A stretch of 64,000 nt of DNA from assembly GCA_937127445.1 (NCBI GenBank), contig CAKZLY010000015.1:1-64000 (forward strand), written 5' to 3'. Position 1 is the first letter of the stretch. Each line of letters opens with the position of its first letter. Shown here piece after piece: positions 59,360 through 64,000 of the stretch. The notes beneath the pieces are model-generated. The model saw only the letters and a program-made list of their open reading frames with translations. It searched no databases and had not been told where the DNA came from. This DNA comes from Eximiradius sp. GTDB lineage: Bacteria; Bacteroidota; Ignavibacteria; Kapaibacteriales; UBA2268. A program made the translations under genes and the position numbers.

Positions 59360-60640
59360 ATGAAAAAGATACCTTTGTACGCTCACATTCTAACCGGGAT
59401 GCTTATAGGTACAATTGTTGGTGTTGTTGCTGTTTCTACCAATACTGGGTGGATTGTTGAAGATTGGTTGAAACCATTTGGAATAATTTTTCTCAAACTG
59501 CTAAAGCTTGTCGCAATACCCCTTATTTTCGCCTCACTTGTTACAGGAATTTCTGGATTATCGGATATTACAAAGCTATCGCGGATAGGTTTTAAAACAC
59601 TTACCTTCTACATTTTCACAACAATAATGGCAGTATCAATCGGTTTAATGCTTGTAACTTTATTCGAACCTGGTCAATCATTCCCAGAAGAGAAAAGAGT
59701 AGAACTGCTAAGTAAATATTCACAAGTTTTAGAGACTAAAACAGATGCAATAGAAAGCACTAAGTCTGATGGATCTCTAAAATTTATTGTCGATATTGTC
59801 CCAGAGAATATCATTGCTTCTGCATCAAGCAATTCCAATATGTTACAGGTAATATTTTTCGCAATTTTGTTTGGAGTTGCAATTGTATTGTTGAAAAATT
59901 CAAAGGTAGAACTTGTCAGAGATTTCGTTTCAGGTTTAAATGAAATAATTCTTAAAATAATTGATTTTATTATGTATTTTGCTCCAATTGGAGTAATGGC
60001 ATTGTTGGCTGGGCTAATAGTCGATTATTCTGGCGATAATCCTGCTCAATCGCTTCGACTATTCGAAACATTGGGCTATTATGCTTTGGTGGTAATAGTT
60101 GGGCTATTATTTGTAGGCTTTGTTTTTTATCCAATTCTATTGAGAATATTTGCTAAAATGCCATTCAAAATTTTTTACAAAGAGATGTTTCCGGTGCATC
60201 TTGTGGCATTTTCTACGAGTTCGAGTGCAGCTACATTGCCTGTAACAATGGAACAGGTGGAAAAAGGGCTTGGAGTTCGGAATGAAGTAGCAAGTTTTGT
60301 TTTACCGATAGGTGTCACAGTTAACATGGATGGTACGAGTCTTTATCAAGCAGTTGCAGTAGTATTCATTGCTCAAGTATTTGGAATTGAGATGACGTTT
60401 GTTAGTCTATTGACAATACTTTTTACTGCAACGCTCGCTTCAATTGGTACAGCAGCCGTCCCAGGAGCGGGAGTTGTTATGCTTGTAATCGTGTTAAATG
60501 CAGTTGGAATACCAATTGAAGGTTTAGCATTGATTTTAGCAATAGACAGACCACTTGATATGATGCGAACCGTGATCAATGTAACAGGTGATGCTATGAT
60601 TGCGGTAATAATTGACAAAAATGAGCTAAAAAATAAATAA
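59360..60640 (+). CDS. Dicarboxylate/amino-acid:cation symporter (SDF family)
   Basis: A 426-residue inner-membrane protein of the glutamate/aspartate-dicarboxylate symporter (GltP/DctA) family. The substrate hairpin STSSSAATLPVTMEQVEKG, the NMDGTSLYQ cation motif and PGAGVVMLVIVL are all present. Seven to eight helices and two re-entrant loops are typical. Sodium- or proton-driven import of glutamate, aspartate or C4-dicarboxylates is likely; the ions cannot be told from sequence. It is a single gene ending in a clear terminator. Confidence 0.94.
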   Translation: MKKIPLYAHILTGMLIGTIVGVVAVSTNTGWIVEDWLKPFGIIFLKLLKLVAIPLIFASLVTGISGLSDITKLSRIGFKTLTFYIFTTIMAVSIGLMLVTLFEPGQSFPEEKRVELLSKYSQVLETKTDAIESTKSDGSLKFIVDIVPENIIASASSNSNMLQVIFFAILFGVAIVLLKNSKVELVRDFVSGLNEIILKIIDFIMYFAPIGVMALLAGLIVDYSGDNPAQSLRLFETLGYYALVVIVGLLFVGFVFYPILLRIFAKMPFKIFYKEMFPVHLVAFSTSSSAATLPVTMEQVEKGLGVRNEVASFVLPIGVTVNMDGTSLYQAVAVVFIAQVFGIEMTFVSLLTILFTATLASIGTAAVPGAGVVMLVIVLNAVGIPIEGLALILAIDRPLDMMRTVINVTGDAMIAVIIDKNELKNK

Positions 60641-60641
60641 A

Positions 60642-60670
60642 AAGCAAGAGACTCTACTGAGCTCTTGCTT
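60642..60670. terminator. Bidirectional terminator
   Basis: AAGCAAGAG and CTCTTGCTT form a perfect 9-base stem around an 11-base loop. It lies between the convergent symporter and methylmalonyl-CoA mutase genes. Confidence 0.85.
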
Positions 60671-60706
60671 ATTCAAAAATTGATAATTATTTGTTTACTT
60701 TAATTT

Positions 60707-62884
60707 CTAATCGTTAAATCTCTCGAACAAATGTTCCATAATTTTTTTTGCTGCATATGGAATGTTAGTTCCCGGTCCAAATATCTCTGCCACACCGGCT
60801 TTATATAAGAATTCGTAATCCTGCTGAGGAATAACACCGCCAGCAATAACGATAATATCCTCACGACCGTATTTTTTCAATTCTTCAATTAATTGAGGTA
60901 TCAAAGTTTTATGACCAGCAGCCAAAGAAGAAGCACCGACAACGTGGACATCGTTTTCAACTGCCTGCTTGGCTGTTTCCTGTGGAGTTTGGAAAAGAGG
61001 ACCTACATCCACATCAAATCCCATATCCGCATAGGCAGTAGAAACAACTTTAGCACCACGATCGTGCCCGTCCTGTCCCATTTTTGCAACCAAAATTCTT
61101 GGACGACGTCCTTCACGCCGTTCGAATTCATCAGTCATACGACGAACTTCTTCAATTGCATTTTTCTCTGCATATTCAGAACTATACACTCCTGAAATTG
61201 TGCGTGTAGTAGCCACGTGGCGACCACATACTTTTTCGATAGCATAAGAGATTTCACCGAGAGTGGCGCGACGTTTTGCGGCTTCGATTGCCAATTCAAG
61301 CAAGTTTTCTTTGCCTGAAGCAGTAGATTCTGTAATTTTATCCAAAATTTCATTGACTCCCGCTTGATTACGGTTTGCTTTAAGTTCTTGCAGTCTCTTA
61401 ATTTGCTGTTCACGTACAGCGGAATTATCAATATCAAGGATTTCGATAGGTTCTTCTTTTTCTAGTCTATATCTATTCACACCAATAATAACTTCACGAC
61501 CACTGTCAATACGTGCCTGGCGGCGAGCTGCTGCTTCTTCGATTCTCATTTTTGGAATACCAGATTCGATAGCTTTAGCCATACCGCCGAGCGATTCAAT
61601 TTCTTGAATATGTCCCCAAGCTTTATCCATAAGTTGTTTTGTTAGCATTTCAACATAATAGGAACCGCCCCAAGGATCGATAACGTTACAAATACCTGTT
61701 TCTTCTTGGAGATAAATCTGAGTGTTGCGAGCAATACGAGCAGAGAAATCAGTTGGCAGAGCAATTGCTTCGTCGAGAGCATTTGTATGCAATGATTGAG
61801 TATGTCCCAAAGCAGCAGCCATAGCCTCAATACAAGTACGAGCAACGTTGTTGAATGGATCTTGCTCGGTCAAGCTCCAACCGGAAGTCTGTGAATGTGT
61901 TCTCAAAGCAAGCGATTTAGGATTTTTCGGATTAAACTGCTTAATGATTTTTGCCCAGAGAACGCGCGCAGCACGCATTTTTGCAATTTCCATAAAGTAA
62001 TTCATTCCAATAGCCCAGAAGAATGATAGTCGAGGAGCAAAAGCATCTATATCAATTCCTGCTTTAAGTCCCGTGCGAACGTATTCGAGACCGTCAGCAA
62101 GAGTATAGCCCATTTCAAGATCGGCTGTTGCACCTGCTTCTTGCATATGATAGCCAGAAATAGAAATGCTATTAAATTTAGGCATAAATTTCGAAGTAAA
62201 CTCAAAAATATCAGCGATAATTCTCATTGATGTTTCGGGTGGATAGATGTAGGTATTTCGAACCATATATTCCTTCAAAATATCGTTCTGTATTGTGCCG
62301 GAGAGTTGTTCAAGTTTAGCACCTTGTTCCAATGCAGCAACGATATAGAAAGCCATCACAGGAATAACTGCACCATTCATCGTCATAGAAACAGAAATTT
62401 TATCGAGAGGAATCCCGTCAAACAAAATTTTCATATCAAGGATACTATCTACTGCAACACCTGCTTTACCAACATCGCCAACAACGCGTTCGTGATCTGA
62501 ATCGTAGCCGCGGTGTGTAGCAAGGTCGAATGCAACGGACAAACCTTTCTGACCTGCTGCTAAATTACGGCGGTAGAAAGCATTACTTTCCTCTGCAGTT
62601 GAAAATCCAGCGTATTGGCGAATTGTCCAAGGACGAGCCACATACATTGTCGGGTATGGTCCGCGTAAATAGGGAGGAATTCCTGCAGTATAGTTAAGAT
62701 GCTCGAAATCCTTAATATCATTTAATGTATATATCGGATAAATATCAATGTTTTCAAGCGTATTTACAATTAATTCATCAAGCGATTTTCCAGATTCATT
62801 CTCTGCTTTTTGTCGCCAAGTATCAAAGACAATTCGGTTAGAATTCAGATTTAGTTCCATATTTGAAAAATCAGGTGTTTTCAT
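60707..62884 (-). CDS. mutB: Methylmalonyl-CoA mutase, large (catalytic) subunit
   Basis: The catalytic subunit of adenosylcobalamin-dependent methylmalonyl-CoA mutase (725 residues), interconverting succinyl-CoA and methylmalonyl-CoA. The TIM barrel begins with [20 protein letters not shown] and [17 protein letters not shown]. The C-terminal cobalamin-binding domain has the DxHxxG motif in [11 protein letters not shown], and [16 protein letters not shown] and [19 protein letters not shown] site lies before the ATG. The small subunit gene is 15 bases upstream on the same strand, and meaB is encoded elsewhere in the window. Confidence 0.96.
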   Translation of the reverse strand: MKTPDFSNMELNLNSNRIVFDTWRQKAENESGKSLDELIVNTLENIDIYPIYTLNDIKDFEHLNYTAGIPPYLRGPYPTMYVARPWTIRQYAGFSTAEESNAFYRRNLAAGQKGLSVAFDLATHRGYDSDHERVVGDVGKAGVAVDSILDMKILFDGIPLDKISVSMTMNGAVIPVMAFYIVAALEQGAKLEQLSGTIQNDILKEYMVRNTYIYPPETSMRIIADIFEFTSKFMPKFNSISISGYHMQEAGATADLEMGYTLADGLEYVRTGLKAGIDIDAFAPRLSFFWAIGMNYFMEIAKMRAARVLWAKIIKQFNPKNPKSLALRTHSQTSGWSLTEQDPFNNVARTCIEAMAAALGHTQSLHTNALDEAIALPTDFSARIARNTQIYLQEETGICNVIDPWGGSYYVEMLTKQLMDKAWGHIQEIESLGGMAKAIESGIPKMRIEEAAARRQARIDSGREVIIGVNRYRLEKEEPIEILDIDNSAVREQQIKRLQELKANRNQAGVNEILDKITESTASGKENLLELAIEAAKRRATLGEISYAIEKVCGRHVATTRTISGVYSSEYAEKNAIEEVRRMTDEFERREGRRPRILVAKMGQDGHDRGAKVVSTAYADMGFDVDVGPLFQTPQETAKQAVENDVHVVGASSLAAGHKTLIPQLIEELKKYGREDIIVIAGGVIPQQDYEFLYKAGVAEIFGPGTNIPYAAKKIMEHLFERFND

Positions 62885-62899
62885 ATTTCACACTCCAAA

Positions 62900-64000
62900 T
62901 TAATTCAAAATTCCAATTTCTTTCATCAAAGCAGAAAGAAATTCATAAATATTAGTCTTAATATGAATGAAATCATCAACGCCAGCAGAACGGAAATTCT
63001 CAACAAGCTCAGTAGGATAACCGGCTAAAATAAGTTTAGCGTTTGGTTTAATCTGTTTGAACTTCCTTGCAAAATCTTCAACAAACTCAGCATATCGTTC
63101 GTCAGTTGAACAAATCACATAAACTTTATAATCAGTTGATTTTACTTGTTCTATTGCTTCGTCTGGGTTCATAGCTCCATCAGTATTAACAATATCAAGA
63201 CCAGCAACCTGGAAAAAGTCTGCTGAGAAATCGTTCCTGATTTTGTATTCTTTTAATAGACCGAAGTTTACAAGACAAATCTTAATCAATTGTGGATTAG
63301 CCTTAGATGAAGCTTTTCGTAATTCTTCGAAAATAGTTCCCATACGGTATGGGACAATAGGCTCAACTTGAATATCATCAGAGTTGAGAGCACCTGTTGC
63401 TTCGATAAGCTGCCCAATTGTAGTGCATTCGTTGAAAGCAGCAATAGCTTTTTCTAATGATTTATTTCTTTCATTATAAATAGTTTTACGATATTCATTT
63501 GTAGCGGCTTCGCAAGCAGGGTTAGTACATTTTTCGGCATATTTTTTCAGATGTTTGTCAATTTCCAATTGTGGAATATCAAGAAGAGTTGTAACTGGTT
63601 TTTCTTTAAGATTAGGATATTTATTTGTTCCTAAAAGAGTATCGCGACGAGAAGCAATGTTAGCTTTGCGGCTTTCAGCTGTATTTCTGATTTCTTCCTG
63701 GATAAATCCAGTTTTTAAAGCTTCTAAAATACCACCTTTTCTTTCGATTTCGCGGAATAAATCCCACACTTTGTGAGCAATCTGGTTTGTAAGCACTTCG
63801 AGATACCAAGAACCGCTTGCTGGGTCTATTGTATCGATTAAGTGGGTTTCGTGATAAAGAATATTCTGAACATTACGAGCTATTCTATTAGAGAAGTCGC
63901 CCGAGATTCCAATTGCTTCGTCGTAAGCATCAACACTTATTGACTGACAACCGCCTAAAACTGCTGATAGTGCTTCGGTTGTAACTCTTAACATATTAAC
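62900..64000 (-). CDS. mutA: Methylmalonyl-CoA mutase, small subunit (partial, C-terminal part)
   Basis: Only the C-terminal 366 codons are in the window; the gene starts beyond the right edge. The reading frame is open to 64000 and an ATG at 63994 is internal, not the true start: MLRVTTEALSAVLGGCQSIS is mid-barrel sequence of the mutase. Conserved parts include IARNVQNILYHETHLIDTID and ASGSWYLEVLTNQIA. The C-terminal cobalamin-like fold lacks the DxHxxG histidine (ICLVNFGLLKEYK instead), as expected for the non-catalytic subunit. It pairs with the large subunit 15 bases downstream. Confidence 0.92.
   Translation of the reverse strand, partial: VNMLRVTTEALSAVLGGCQSISVDAYDEAIGISGDFSNRIARNVQNILYHETHLIDTIDPASGSWYLEVLTNQIAHKVWDLFREIERKGGILEALKTGFIQEEIRNTAESRKANIASRRDTLLGTNKYPNLKEKPVTTLLDIPQLEIDKHLKKYAEKCTNPACEAATNEYRKTIYNERNKSLEKAIAAFNECTTIGQLIEATGALNSDDIQVEPIVPYRMGTIFEELRKASSKANPQLIKICLVNFGLLKEYKIRNDFSADFFQVAGLDIVNTDGAMNPDEAIEQVKSTDYKVYVICSTDERYAEFVEDFARKFKQIKPNAKLILAGYPTELVENFRSAGVDDFIHIKTNIYEFLSALMKEIGILN

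Noticed and set aside
1-64000. CRISPR array, tRNA or rRNA genes, insertion sequences
   Set aside because: I looked for regular direct repeats, cloverleaf-like GC-rich islands and transposase motifs and found none. A tRNAscan or Infernal run would be decisive, and short degenerate elements could have been missed.

Overview
The window is 64 kb of AT-rich bacterial chromosome, densely coded on both strands, with about 57 protein genes. I see no tRNA, rRNA, CRISPR array, transposase or prophage gene. The gene content points to the Bacteroidota/Chlorobiota (FCB) group, and I think most likely an Ignavibacteria- or Kapabacteria-like lineage. The evidence is type IX secretion (T9SS) C-terminal sorting domains, Bacteroidota-style TTTG-N19/20-TANNTTTG promoters, a single-polypeptide pyruvate:ferredoxin oxidoreductase next to a dihydroorotate-dehydrogenase-like gene, HpnC/HpnD-type squalene enzymes, a split transketolase, and many signal-peptide outer-membrane proteins. 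The phylum assignment is inference from content, not from a marker-gene tree.

Layout. 1-308 is the N-terminal part of a membrane protein running off the left edge. 456-3824 (+) holds the two halves of transketolase and the tRNA CCA enzyme. 3814-13097 (-) is a tightly packed ten-gene array: flippase, UDP-galactopyranose mutase, TsaB, TPR protein, sugar-binding lipoprotein, small lipoprotein, ZIP transporter, FlbD-like protein, an unknown beta-barrel and an RsbW-like ATPase. 13321-15010 (+) holds a stand-alone receiver and an ENPP-like phosphodiesterase. 15082-19686 (-) is the pyruvate:ferredoxin oxidoreductase unit. 19994-23138 (+) makes phosphatidylethanolamine (psd, pssA) and encodes MeaB and the house-cleaning NTPase. 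23262-28911 (+) is the envelope cluster uppS-bamA-skp-skp-lpxD.

28926-39303 (+) is a block of cell-surface genes: a VWA protein, a T9SS-sorted cohesin-like protein, an IgGFc-binding-like/barrel fusion, a lone CcmB-like permease, a 1192-residue propeller/Hydin-like T9SS protein and an OmpA-family protein. This is the least explained part of the window. 40285-41999 (+) is a sigma/anti-sigma-like/Spy-like envelope-stress triad. 42096-50190 (+) holds a glycosyltransferase, a receiver-kinase fusion, a ClC channel, an M48 lipoprotein protease, PyrF, a TlpA-like thioredoxin and a gluzincin lipoprotein. 50340-53422 (-) holds an M24 peptidase, a UPF0173 hydrolase and a DegT-family aminotransferase. 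53565-60640 (+) holds a large sensor kinase, HpnC/HpnD, NuoE, a degenerate rhomboid-like protein, PurN and a dicarboxylate/amino-acid symporter. 60707-64000 (-) holds the two methylmalonyl-CoA mutase subunits, the smaller one cut by the right edge.

Taken together, the genes suggest a heterotroph with a Gram-negative envelope, T9SS surface display, ferredoxin-linked pyruvate oxidation, a methylmalonyl-CoA (propionate/succinate) route served by MeaB, and isoprenoid (squalene-type) lipids. Most functions are standard families. The items I would look at again are the surface block, a ClC start codon buried in a perfect 12-bp hairpin, a tandem palindromic operator-like site, an anti-sigma-like protein lacking zinc cysteines, a protease-dead rhomboid, and the orphan FlbD, CcmB and sugar-binding proteins.
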